This document shows, one piece after another, positions 12,630-24,700 of a DNA stretch of 64,000 bases. Each line of letters starts with the position of its first letter. The first letter of the stretch is position 1. The notes beneath the pieces were generated by a model that worked only from the letters and a program-made list of their open reading frames with translations, did no database searches and had not been told where the DNA came from. This DNA is from Phoronis australis (lineage: Eukaryota > Phoronida > Phoronidae): assembly GCA_002633005.1 (NCBI GenBank), contig NMRA01000105.1, positions 62,001 through 126,000 on the forward strand, read 5' to 3'. The position numbers and the translations under genes are program-made.

Positions 12630-13051
12630 CTAAATTGCCGTTTACACTTACAAAGTTGACACGGATCAGCTGACACAGAACAAGTTGTTCCAGTGTGTAA
12701 ATGGACTGACACGGCGCAAACTGACACCGCGGTGACAAATTTTTGCCATCCGTTTGTGAGGTAGAGTAACTTGCGCCCGAACATCCTGTGCCGTGTCAAT
12801 TATAAGTCTAAACGCGAAACTGGAGCAAGGCGGAGACGATCATCTCTACTGCGCTTGTGCAATGACTTACGTAGGACTCTGCAACTCTTGTCATTTGTAA
12901 ACCTGCGCATGTGCGATCAAGTCTCTCCAGCCTTTAATTTCCGTCTTGCCACGGTTAGTGAGTTGTGTGTGTAAACGGCCGCTTGACAGGCATCAGTTTG
13001 CTTCGTGTCAGTTGCGCCGGGCCAAAAGTTGATGTCTAAACGGGACTTAAG
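12630..13051 (-). mobile_element. ~420-bp TIR element, family TGACACGGAGCAA, copy 2 (inverted)
   Basis: Starts CTAAATTGCCGTTTACACTT and ends TGTCTAAACGGGACTTAAG. Throughout it is the reverse complement of 9712-10142, including GACACCGCGGTGACAAATTT and GCCAAAAGTTGATGTCTAAA. The ORFs here are not genes. Confidence 0.82.
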
Positions 13052-13825
13052 ACCCACCAATGCTTACTTGTTTACTTTACTTGAACACTTGAACACCTTA
13101 ACCAGGGTGTCTAATTTGAGCCATGGTGTCTAATTTGAGCCAGGGTGTCCAATTGGATACGTGCTAGATGAAGGCTTGCTCAGGAAATAAAAACAGGAAA
13201 TTTCTAACATTTCAACTTCCTCAAAAGGACATTCGCTCTAATGAAAATAAAACAACATAACAAAGCACTCGTCAAAGTGAAAGAATCAATGATACCACTC
13301 ATTCTGATCTATTTCACTGTTATGATCACATTAAAATAAAACATGTCAAAGTTAAATGCATAAAGACGTTACAATTCATGGCTATGATGATACATTTCAT
13401 TGGTACGATCAGAATAAAAATGGAATCATAAGGTGCCACGGCAAAAATTTGGGTAATTGGTCATGTAAATGCCCAGCCCCAACTTTTGAAAATGTTTCGA
13501 TTTAAGCGCACACTGCTAGGGCTATCGCTCACAAGGGACAAGATATTTTGAGGCTTCTTATTTTGTGCAAATCTGATTAATACAAGATACAAAATTATGT
13601 TAACACCAGTTTGGATGAATATGGCCTTTGACACAACCAGTGTCCGGTTTGAATGTTGCCTAGCTCGCTCACATTTTGCACCAAACTTTGGATTTGAAGA
13701 ATTCAATTTCGGAGTTCATACCTGACCAGGCAGTTGTTCTCAATCTGTCAAGCACCTATCTTTCCTCACATCCAGTTTCTTAAAATTTACCCTCTTAACC
13801 CACATGATCGGGGGGTGGGGGGTGG

Positions 13826-14715
13826 GGGAGGGATTCTTCTCAAAGAGTCTACAGCCAAAATTTGATATTCTGTCTTGTGTCTTTTAGTCTGCTAATGAGC
13901 AGGCTAAGGATTTCTGTCTTTTGGCTTCAAGTTGTAAACAGATTTTCTGACTTCAAGGTCATTGTCTACCTTCGTTACCAAAGACTAGATTTGTTAAAAA
14001 ATAACTTTTGAACTATTAATAGAAGACCAATTAAACTAGTTATTTTTAAAGTTATTTTGTATAACAGAATCTTATTGTGCGCATGAAAACAATGTTCAGA
14101 CATTCCTGATCATGTGACTGCATTTTTTTCTAAAGAATTGCATATTTTCACAGAGACAGACGTATTTACCCTAAATGTGAATTTTTCGCTCAAAACTTGC
14201 AAATTCTGTTTTTTTATTCTATCAAGTACAAAACCCTGTCTGGGATTTCCTTTTAAGGCCTCTTAGCCTGACAAATCTGTTGTCAAAAATCAAGACGTCA
14301 ACATTTTTGAAAAAACAGATTTTTTGGACTCAAAGGCCTTAAAAGAAAATCTCAGGCCCCCTTTTGTACCTAATAGAACAAACAAACAGAATTTGCAAGC
14401 TTTGATTAAAAAAAAACTGAATTTGCGGAAAATTTAGAGATCTCCGTGAAAAATTGTGATTTTTACAAAAATCCAGTCAAGAGATAACGAACATCTGAAC
14501 ATTGTTTTCATGCACAAAATAAGATTTTCCCCGATTCCCAGGGATTCTAAAAATATATGGCTTTATGGATTTACTATTAATAGTTGGGAAGTGATTTTAA
14601 AAAAATCTTTGTTAACAAAGCCTTAGCCTGATTTTGTGAAACAGGTTAGACCTCCAATAAAGTGACTTTTAGCCAGAAGTCAAACGACAACAGACTCTCC
14701 GAGAAACTGCCCCCT
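13826..14715. repeat. ~890-bp imperfect palindrome (long foldback element)
   Basis: The left arm begins AGGGATTCTTCTCAAAGAGT and the right arm ends GACTCTCCGAGAAACTGCCC. Matching inner blocks are ACTATTAATAG, GCATGAAAACAATGTTCAGA against GAACATTGTTTTCATGC, GCAAATTCTGTTT against ACAGAATTTGCAAGC, and TTTTAAGGCCT against AGGCCTTAAAAG. The arms are about 400 bp. No coding frame. Confidence 0.82.
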
Positions 14716-15672
14716 AATCAACTGTCAACCTTTGATTTTCAGGTTTGCCAATTTAAGTACCCAATGGCAATACAGCATATCTAAACATTTCTCAAAAATT
14801 GAAACACATTCACATGATTATCTGTTCATGCGTGCATCCAGGGGGGAGGGGGGATCGATATATTTTACGGTCACTATCTGATGACAATAAATCTTATCGT
14901 TACAAGCAGCATAACATTATTACCACACGTGACCAAACTTTGTCTGTGTTATATTTCAACATCCAAAAGTTTTGTTGCAACTGCGGCTGTAAGATTCTTT
15001 CCAGAAATGACTACAGCTGAAAAATTAGGAAGACACGAAGAAAGCTACACACAAAGAGTGACGACCTCATCTCGTGCAAAAGTAAAACAGTAGCAACCAG
15101 ACACACAGACAGACAGTGGTCGTGACGCAAATAATGGCGTGATAAACACGACAACTGACAACAACAGCCAGTTTACACTGTCACGACGTGTGACAAACAT
15201 GGCCACGGGGACGGAAGCGAGAGATAACGACTGAGATCACCATTCAATATAATGCCCTAATCGATTCCTGAATGATGAACATTGTCGCACAGTAACTGAC
15301 TTGAAGTATTGACGTAATTTCGCTGAAAGAAGTTTTTATTCCAAGCACAATAATTACTTTGGTCATTGCCTCTGTCTACGTTAGCTGTCCTGTATATTCG
15401 ACGGCCAATGCAGTTAAATCAAATCTACCTGTTAAGATTTGATTGATAGTGAACGGAACGCAATAGATTGGGTGTCTTTGAACTAGCTAACCAAAGCTAA
15501 GTTTTGGGGAACAACTTTCTCTGTCATAATGTGTTTGTAAATGGCAGGGATTTGTACATAACATTCAAATCTCCAAATTCACCAAACACTACAGTTGCAC
15601 AATATGCTACAAATCCCTTTCTAACCCCACACTAAAAATGCACTGCACCCTGGTGGTGGCGATTCAACTCAC

Positions 15673-15860
15673 AGCTATGTCCGTTGGGGCTGCGGATGCC
15701 TCCGTTCTCCTCTATGGTCAAGTCGGCCAAACTATCGTCTACCGACCGTCCATTCCTGTTGCGCAGAGTCTTGGACAGTTTACGCTTGATCTTACGTATG
15801 CCGGTGGCCATGACAGGTGACAAGGTCAAGCCTTCAACAGGCCAGTGACACACAGAGTAC
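15673..15860 (-). CDS. N-terminal exon of a PCTAIRE-type cyclin-dependent kinase (CDK16/17/18 family)
   Basis: On the minus strand the exon is bounded by acceptor AATCCACAG (upper side, 15861 onward) and donor GTGAGT at 15667-15672. The likely start ATG is at 15809-15811, giving 46 codons plus one base: MATGIRKIKRKLSKTLRNRN, then GRSVDDSLADLTIEENGGIR, then SPNGHS. This matches the start of CDK16/17, where a K-K-x-K-R-x-LS-x-TLR block is followed by a DxSL...TIEEN segment. In that family the N-terminal extension carries regulatory phosphorylation sites before the kinase domain. Bases 15812-15860 stay open in frame (YSVCHWPVEGLTLSPV), so an upstream start is possible. No kinase-domain exon was found at lower coordinates in the window, so the rest of the gene would lie beyond position 1 after a >15-kb intron. 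Confidence 0.6.
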
Positions 15861-15866
15861 CTGTGG

Positions 15867-17409
15867 ATTAATAAACATGATATCAACACAACATCAGACT
15901 TGATTAAATACAATAATACTTCCTAATTTTGGACATCAAAAAGTTGAATTTTATTTTTTAATTTTTTCATCAAAGACAACCAGTACCAAATGGATGTTTT
16001 AATATCGTTTTCAAGAAGTTACTCCGATGAAGTTAACAACAGATCAATTTCAGGAAAGGTGTTATTTCATTATTTTTTGAAAAGCTATACAAAAGCATGA
16101 AGCGAGGATTGAAATGCCATGATTTGTTAAGTGATGAGCAAAACATACAAATGCCGCATAATTTTAGCTCGTCTCAGGTGAAAAGTGAAAAGTGAGCAAC
16201 AAAAATGCCACACCTCTGACTGAGACTGACTCGATTTTCAAAAACAGCAGGGGGCAGTCACAACTAGGATGTTTCCACTGAAGGAAAAATGAGAAATTTT
16301 GGCTATTGTTTTTCTTTTCCGAAATTTACGAGATCTCTTCGCGTATTACTTTGAGAATTCAGATTTTAAGCACTTAAAATTCCATGTCTAAAATAAAGAA
16401 CTTCCAAACCTTCATTTAACTGTAAAATGGTTCCATTAACTCGCAAAAAATCATAATAAATTTTTAACAAAAGCAACTGCGTGAACTGTCATCTTTTACT
16501 TTATCAAAGTTTCTAACGTTTTTAAGAAGACACACAACTTTTCGAAACACAGTCTGACCGCAAATACGTAACCGAACTAGAAAAGCATCCATTTGTTACT
16601 GCTATATTTGACGGAAACATGAGATTCACTTGTCTGCCACTTTGTGTCCTATATTAAGAATATTTTATTATAGTGGGTAATACACACACACACACACTTC
16701 AATATTGAGTCAACACGACTGAAGTTAACTTTAATAGACTTACTAAGCACATAAAAATATACTCTTTCCATAATTGCAGTGTTAACTACAGATTTAATTT
16801 CCCATTTATCCAATTCTAAGAGGCTACAACTAGTAAAATCAAGGTATCAAACACTGTTATTATCCAACAAGGAAAGTGTGTTAATTCCAATGACATTTTT
16901 ATACAAAGGTAGTAAAGGAAACGACCCACAATGCACCACCAGAGCCATGCCCTTGAAGTACAAGACCTCAAGGCATTGCCAAACATGTGAAAATGACTTA
17001 CAATAACTTGATATTGCCAATTTAGCCTTAATTAACCAAGAGCGGTGCACCAAAGGGTACTACATCAGAAACACATTTAGTCAATCTAAATGGGACTGAA
17101 AGCTATTTATTTTGATAGATTCTGATCTGATAAGCTGGTTTTTAATAGTTTACAAGTCTGTTAAGGTATCTATCAGGGACTGGAAAGGATATAGTGGATT
17201 ATATTAGGAGGCAACTTATGAAGACCTCCTTCCAAAAAGAACCAGTATTTTACACACACACATTGTAACGTAGGTGGATTTGGGAAGTCTGCCCAACTAT
17301 CATGAACGAATGTCTTTTAAAAAGTGGTTGCCTCCTCACGGTATCCTAAATATGCCATAACTGGTAACTTAGAAACAAGTGATGACTTGGGAGAAAAGTT
17401 GACAATAAG
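15867..17409. other. Probable 5' intron of the kinase gene; no exon identified
   Basis: The kinase exon has a splice acceptor on its upper side, so an upstream untranslated or coding exon must lie at higher coordinates on the minus strand. None was recognisable here. Confidence 0.45.
16681..16697 (+). repeat. (CA)n microsatellite
   Basis: A short run of alternating AC at 16682-16697. Confidence 0.9.
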
Positions 17410-17815
17410 GCCGTCCCGGATTGCACAGGAATAGAACTCTCCTTTGTCCTAAAGATAAGAAAGCGCGTGACCCAGTGTTGGAATTCGGGCACATTTTCCT
17501 GTCTGTCACAGATGTCGGGAAGACGACGAATTTCAGATCATGCATCCACGTGTATTTGTCCACTTTGTCAAATATTTTCACGATGGAGTTGTAGCCCACA
17601 GCAAAGCAGTAAGTTCTTCGTTGGCATTGGAAGGACAAATATAGAAATGCAACCGAAAAAAACTTGTAAAGAATCAGACATCAACAAATAACATGTGAAA
17701 GTTAAACTCCAGTGGCACGGAAACAAGATAGCAACTGAGTCTGACGGATGTTTATGGCATTGTAGAAAAATACAGCGAGGTTCTGAGTGCGGTGCAATCC
17801 AGAATGGCCATGTAC
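17410..17815 (-). mobile_element. THAP-domain mini-element, copy 1 (non-autonomous TIR element)
   Basis: The ends GGCCGTCCCGGATTGCAC (about 17411) and GTGCAATCCAGAATGGCC (about 17791) are inverted. On the minus strand the body reads YCFAVGYNSIVKIFDKVDKY, then TWMHDLKFVVFPTSVTDRKM, a degenerate THAP zinc finger (compare the C-C-x-V-G-C start and the LKFxxFPTS segment). Here the second Cys is Phe and the third Tyr. The frame is shifted just upstream (MPTKN is in a neighbouring frame). THAP fingers are the DNA-binding domain of P-element-like transposases. No catalytic domain is attached. Confidence 0.7.
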
Positions 17816-19703
17816 AGGAATTCACTGATGGTGAAAAAATTCTTGACAATACTCTCTTAAGGAAAAGAGAAAGCTGAACTAAAAAAACTGTGAAAATCAA
17901 CACCTCTCCTGACGAGTTTCAATGTCCCAAATCAATGAGACTTCCAGACAGATACCTTCAGCATATCATAACTTTGGTGCAAACACAATTGCATTAAACA
18001 TCTGTATTTATCTGTATCGATGCACGCACACATACATTCTAACCATCTAACCTTCGCTTATGACCATTTTAAGAATCATAGTAATAAAGATTGAATAAAA
18101 CCAATTTAATTGTATTCTATGCAGGTATTTTAGTATATTTAGCCAATGACAAAATAGTTCAGGCATAGAAGCCTAACCCAGTAAGGCCAAATCAGACTTA
18201 TCAGAAGGGCTAGAGTGCACTAAAGATAGCAGCCTTGTACTTGCACTGTAAGTTTGGTTAAGCTTCATAAAATCTTTTACCTATATTAAGCACACAATGT
18301 GATGGATTAGTGAAAGTTGCTTTTGCCAATTGTCTCAAGAAAAATAAAGATTGAGAAAACTTTAGCCTAATATTGGCTAGGAGGGTCCTCAATGTTGATA
18401 TTGCAAAACAACATTATGCAAAGTTTCCAGTATAAACAACAAGGTAATCAGGCTCCTGAAACATAGCAAAACGTTAACTCTGGCAACTATTTAAACCCTG
18501 AAACTCAAATAAAATGTTCAAAAATGACAAATTCGATGACAGTGACAGATACTTTTTAATTTTCAATTTATATAATATCTGTGGTTGTGTTCCGTAAGCC
18601 CGTGACACTCGCGAGAAAAACTACTCGTAGGTCTACAAAATACTGCCGAGCTTTTAACTCTTGACTGTAAACAGTCTGGCATTGTCTGAAGTTAATGCAC
18701 ATTTACACCAGGACATTTATATTCATTTGAACTCAGAAAACAGCAGAGGTGCTTAGAATGGAAATCCCAAAACACCCAACCGAGAGGCCACCTGTGAAGA
18801 ATAGACTTCTCTGGGTGATACACTTGTCATGTCCATCGCCATGACAAGCAAACTCCACATCTACAAAACAGTGACCAAATTTAGATAAAACTATCCACTT
18901 AATATCTATTATAAATCAGTTATTATACTGCCACTGACAGATAGATAGCCTTCCAAGTGGTATGTGGAGTGCCTAACACATTAGGGTAGAAGCTAGAACC
19001 ACCAGCGGAAGTCAAGTAACTTTAGAGGAATTACAACATGAGGAATCTTTGAATGACGCTCACGTTTTCCACGACTTGCACAGTGAATATGCTGATCTTG
19101 TGAGTGATAACAAGAGGCAATTTCGAAAAACGAATGAGTTGATAACACTTGTGTCTCTTTTGCGTTTAATTTTGTATCAAAAAACACCACAAAACGAACA
19201 AAATGCACTAAAAAAATAAAAAAGATGCTGGAATCTCATTAAATAAATGTACATCCTTCATACAAAGGCCTCTTACCTGAGTGACCTTTAAAGCCTACCT
19301 TGAACGGTACCACACATTAACTCGACTGCGACAACGTTTTGAGCATCACTGTGAGCACACCAATAACATACATTGCCAAATGTAATGAACAGTTTCCCTT
19401 ATTGACTCACATTCATCTACATCACCACAAGAATCCATAGGCAAGTGTTCTATGCAGACCACTATTCAATACAACACAGTTCTCTCAGGACAAAAATTCT
19501 AAGAAGGTGGAAATTGCGTATCATGCTCAGGTAATCTACCTGTTAATTCATGAAAACCTCTTTAGTTACACATGTTATTTTTACTTGCTGGGCATGTTTC
19601 TATATTTTTTACTACCAAATAATAAATATTGTACTACTTTGGAACATAATGTCAATTATTCGACTTAAAAACAGAAAAATAGGCTTCACAAACATACTTC
19701 AGG
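17816..19703. other. No gene seen
   Basis: Short frames only (18993-19208 minus). No recognisable family, splice pattern or repeat pair. Confidence 0.5.
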
Positions 19704-20099
19704 ATTTTAAATATGGCTCAGCTTTTCAAACATGGCTCAGAGCTTTTCAAACATGGCTCAGATCTTTTCAAACATGGATCAGAGCTTTTCAAACATGGCT
19801 CAGAGCTTTTCAAACATGGCTCAGAGCTTTTCAAACATGGCTCAGATCTTTTCAAACATGGATCAGAGGTTTTCAAACATGGCTCAGAGCTTTTCAAACA
19901 TAGCTCAGAGCTTTTCAAACATGGCTCAGAGCTTTTCAAACATGACTCAGAGCTTTTCAAACATGGCTCAGATCTTTTCAAACATGGCTCAGAGCTTTTC
20001 AAACATGGCTCAGATCTTTTCAAACATGGCTCAGAGCTTTTCTAACATGGCTCAGAGCTTTTCAAACATGGCTCAGAGTTTTTTCAAATATGGCTTAAG
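19704..20099 (+). repeat. 21-bp minisatellite (TTTTCAAACATGGCTCAGAGC), ~19 units
   Basis: Nearly identical 21-bp units with GAGC/GATC variation. Because 21 is a multiple of three, all three forward frames and one reverse frame stay open (FKHGSEL, FQTWLRA, SNMAQSF and CLKSSEP heptads). These frames are a by-product, not a protein gene: there is no flanking coding structure. The flanks match another locus (11780-11945) that has only two or three units. Confidence 0.92.
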
Positions 20100-20815
20100 G
20101 TGATTTCTAAACATGGTGCATAAAATTTCAAACATGGTGCAGCACCATGTTTAGTTGCATGTACGGAGAACACCGAACTACTGCTTTAGGAGTTTTGGTC
20201 TTTGTTCACACAGTGACGCAATGTAGTGCACAAAGGCTACTTCAATTGTCATTTTATTAGCTTACATCAAAGTATCTCCAGGACTTATTAGGAAGCAAAA
20301 TACACCAAAAATAAAAACCCGCTCAAGGAAAGCATTCAACAGATTAACCAGAAAGATTTGCACTTGGCAAAACCATTCATCTATATCAGCATATGCATGC
20401 ACAATGACAACACAAAGTAAGAACTTGACCATGAGTTAGACCTGAGATGAAAAGTAAACATTCCAACCACCTCTTAGTGGTCATGGCAAGAACCTGTCAA
20501 ACCTTCATGGACCATTATCGGCAACTTATTGTGCATTAGATGCCATAAAAATTTATCTTTATTGGTGACACTAGAAACATTAAGATCCAGCCTCTTCTAT
20601 AATTCTTCACAGATCACAGTCATTGGTTTGTCAACCGACAGATCACCGCACTCTTTGAAATGAACCGCTTCACGAGGAATTCTGACAGAGCTTATGGAAT
20701 TCAATGAAAAATGAGTTAAAATGTTTTAGCCAAGGACTCAGGGTAAGTGAATGATAATATGGATGGAAGTACCGCACACAAACCAGCACGAATAAACAGC
20801 AAACCAGTTGGGAGT

Positions 20816-21774
20816 CAGGGCTTCATCTAGGATTTCGAACATAGGGTGTCCAAAATGGGGTTCCCAATATTCCAGGGCGTCCATGATTCCAACGCCGCAT
20901 TACCCCCCCCCCTCCCCCATTCACCAGTTACAATTAAAAAATGCGTTGAACAAGGCTTTTACACCTAAGTTTACAAAAACAGCTCCCTTGTATTGGGCTT
21001 TTTCAAGTACTAAAATACTGTTGGTCAAGACTTTTATGTTTAAATTTACGAAAACAGCCAAATAGCTTACCAAACGGGTATTACAGATATAACAGATATT
21101 GGTTGAACGATGAGTGCACTGTTTTTGGTCATCTCAAGTCAAATTCTGTTATAAAGTTTATTATATCAACTTCACTAGCTTTATATTCTGTACAATGAGT
21201 CATCAAAGCTACAGTTACCAACAAAAGAAAAATGCACAGATGATGTTGGTTTATATTTTGACAACAGGTGTCACTGCTGCTCCATTTTAGACGCACATAG
21301 AAAAGCATGAAACAGGCGAAAACTCAAACATTTTAAATGGGGATATTCTTGCGGCACATCATATTATTAAAATAATGACATTTATTTTGCTTTTGGTATT
21401 TTTAAAAAAAGATGAAGTACATGAAATTACAGCTCTGAAACACCAGTTTGGAGTTAAGCAAGGTCCATGTCCCTATATAAAGTACAGAATGGCAGTGGCA
21501 TGTGAGTCTATTGAAAGCAGACACTGGCAACCAACCACGTGCTAATGATTGACAGGTCTACCAAATAGTTTGAATAATGCAACATTTTAAATACTTTGTA
21601 TATCTCTTTCCAGTTGAAAGGGCCAACTTCCCCCTTTGATTAACTGGGAGTCTTAGTAATCATTCAATGTGGGAGAAATTCTGATTGACAGGGGCGTCCA
21701 AATGATACATTGGGCATCCTTGCCAGGGCGTCTACATATTTGGACGCCCAGGAGGGACGCTGCATCAAGGCCTG
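20816..21774 (+). mobile_element. 959-bp hAT-type non-autonomous element, target duplication TTGGGAGT
   Basis: Starts CAGGGCTTCATCTAGGATTT and ends GACGCTGCATCAAGGCCTG. TTGGGAGT is exact at 20808-20815 and 21775-21782. It shares GGGTGTCCAAAATGGGGTTC with the other copies and has an internal ~480 bp that the short copies lack. Confidence 0.93.
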
Positions 21775-21782
21775 TTGGGAGT

Positions 21783-24700
21783 ACACAGTGGCGTACCGAG
21801 GGGTGTGGGGGACGAATTCAAGTGTTTATAAACCACGTCCTGCAGCCAAACACACAACTTTCTTCACTGGTGCATTATTAAACATTGTGTTCTCAGCTAC
21901 TGCTTTCAATTGATATAGGTAGCAACAAAAACTGGTATAATTCTCCTAACCACAACTACACTACCAAAGCGGCATGGTGTGATGGCCAAACTTCAGGAGA
22001 CTGCTCTGAGACAGTTACCAAGTGTCAATTCTACCATAACCATTCATGTTAATGACCATTTTCACCTAGGCGTCAACTACCTATTCTCGAAATGTTTTGA
22101 TTAAGCGCCCGGCTTCTACTTTTGAGAATTTTCGATTAAGCACTCACTGCTTAGCTTGACGTTCACTTATCTTTTGCTTCATTGAATTGATTTTCAGAGT
22201 AGTAAAGGCGCACTTTTAAAAGTGGAAACCGGGTTAATTTTGAGTCGCAGTTTAGTTGTGGAAGTACCCACAGAAATTGTCTGATAGCACCATGTGAAGT
22301 CCACTAAAGACGTCATCAAAATTGACACTTACCGAGACAATAGTCAGTCATATGAACTCTCATTCTCCACAAGCTACAAATTTATGTTTCAAAGGAACCA
22401 GTCTTTTGGCTTAAGTTTGAGAGATAAATCTTGGTTTTGTTTACCTGAAAAGATGACTCAAGTGCCATCCACAGTAAGAATTACCAAAGAACAAATTTCT
22501 CCTGGAAGGAGTTTTCGCTGTGTTTAATAGAACTGCGGTGGAACTTGTGCTAGGGAAACTCGACACGTGTGTGACAACTTACCTCGCCTAATCAAGGTAG
22601 GGTAATTTCTTCTAGGATAACTTGCCTCAGCGCAAGTTGTAGTGTGGGCGCAAGCTGACAAGGCGGAAGTAACTACCTTCTGTGCACTTGCTCAGAAGTA
22701 CAGCATGGGCGCTCAGTTAAATGGGGACAAGCTGCTCTAGGACGGAAATTGGGACAAAGTCCCAGTATTTTGAAGCTTTTTTATTCTTGCAAAAATAATC
22801 ATTGGATAGAAAAACAACAGTAGCAAAGGCAATTTTTTCTAGTGAAATTTGTACTGCATCGTTCCCGCTTCCATTTTTTGTCAAAACTAGAAAAACAATG
22901 TCATTCTTGATTTTTGGTCACATACCGAGTCAACTGAAGGCCACATCGTGTGCATAAAAGAGATACAAGTTCAGAATTCTGTGTAACCACTTTTGTAACA
23001 GAGATAAGTATGTGGTCAACTTCAAAACAAAGTATGCTCCAGACACACCATTTACTCGTTTTTTGTTCAAAATAAAAAGACAGGCGATGGCTACTTCACC
23101 AGGTCAGAAATACAAACTGGTAATTAAACACTCAAAATTAAAAAAAAAATGAGAACCATTCACAGATTTTGTATCAAACTGCAGCTACCCTCGAGTACAG
23201 TAAGAATCAAAAGTGCCAATGTCTTGTAGACAGTTCCTCTCGATATTTGTAACTCATATATGCCGTATCATCTAGTCCTGCGGTTTCTCAGAAAAAAAAA
23301 ACCGGAAAACCACGCTACACATAACCACAGAACTGCCACAAGCTGATCAAGCAAAAATGTTAGTTAAACCTGTGGGTTTCCAGGAAAGTTATCGTTGTAT
23401 AACTGAGACACTGGTACCATTTTTGGAAGGGAACTTCACAAAGCATGCAGGACCGTCATTCATCCAAGGGGAAAGGTGCCTGGGCCTTTTGAGGGGAATA
23501 TTTCGGGGTGATGGGGGGCTTCTTTCCCTCCCGATCACCATCAACAGCAACTACTATTTCAAGTTGTCATCTATGTGAGTTACAAGTGATTCGAACTTTA
23601 AGATGAATTTTTCAATCACTTGAGGGGAATTTTTGGACATCATGATGGGAATTTTGCGTGATTTTTCAGTATCTTCAGAGGGGAATGGGTCCAGTATTCG
23701 GCTCCAATATCGAGGGATTGAGGGCTCTGGCATTTGAACATTTTGGATTAAATGGAAAATCTCTTTTAAGCTTAAAAGCTATCATATTGCAAGTAAAGAT
23801 AACCTGCTAAGACCATGCAGTCATAACAATCACACAGAGAGTATTGCTGTCTCAGACTACAATTATTCCACTATAAAACCAGTCTCAAACTTTAGAGCAA
23901 CATGAAAATGACAACAAGAATCTTCCTGGCTAACCCTCATCTTCCTGGTAACCTGAAGCTGATAAGACCAATTCAAAAAACAGAAACCAGGAAAGAAGTT
24001 TTGAAGTCATGACCCCAGACATGAGCGATGACACTGGACTTGCCAGATTCAGGTCCAACTGACAGACTTCAGTCCTTGTACCTTGGTGTTGATATGGAGA
24101 TCAATTTAAAAAACAGAGGACAGGAAGTGACACGTGGGGTCATGACCAAAGACATGTGCGATGAGGCGGTGATAGTCTAGATTCGGGGTCACAGACCTTA
24201 TGGGTATTATGTTACGGTGAGTAAGCTAACAGAACTTAGTACTTACCATTCAAAAGGAGGCAACAGCTTTTCATTGATGGTCTTAAAACACCTTACCACG
24301 TGACATGGTGAGATCTAAAAAATGGTAGAGCAAAAAATTAAAGAGTGTTCAGTCAGTGCAATTAAGTTCAATTTTCCAAATGAAAACACCTGACGGCATT
24401 TTAAACCATACGTCTCCAGTTGGAAAATGTTACCAGATGAGAAACCGCAGAAAATTATACAAGTCTTGACAAAAAACCTTCAATGATAAAACAAAACCAA
24501 GTGTGACATGTATAAATGTAAAACCAAGATGTGAGCTGAAAGTGCTAAGTATAGAATCTTAACGTATGTCAGTGAGGACATTGGGATCCTTGATGAAGTT
24601 AAAGTCTTTAGCAACAAGAGGGTCATACAACCAAGGGCCACTTAAAAGTCATAAACTATGAAAAATGAAGTACCCGGTACACAGCACCTGATGAAAGCAA

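Noticed and set aside
15638-15820. 60-residue plus-strand ORF
   Set aside because: Antisense of the kinase N-terminal exon, which has splice sites and family resemblance on the minus strand.
19713-20103. Long ORFs of heptad repeats on both strands
   Set aside because: They follow from a 21-bp tandem repeat being a multiple of three; several frames are open at once and the flanks are non-coding.
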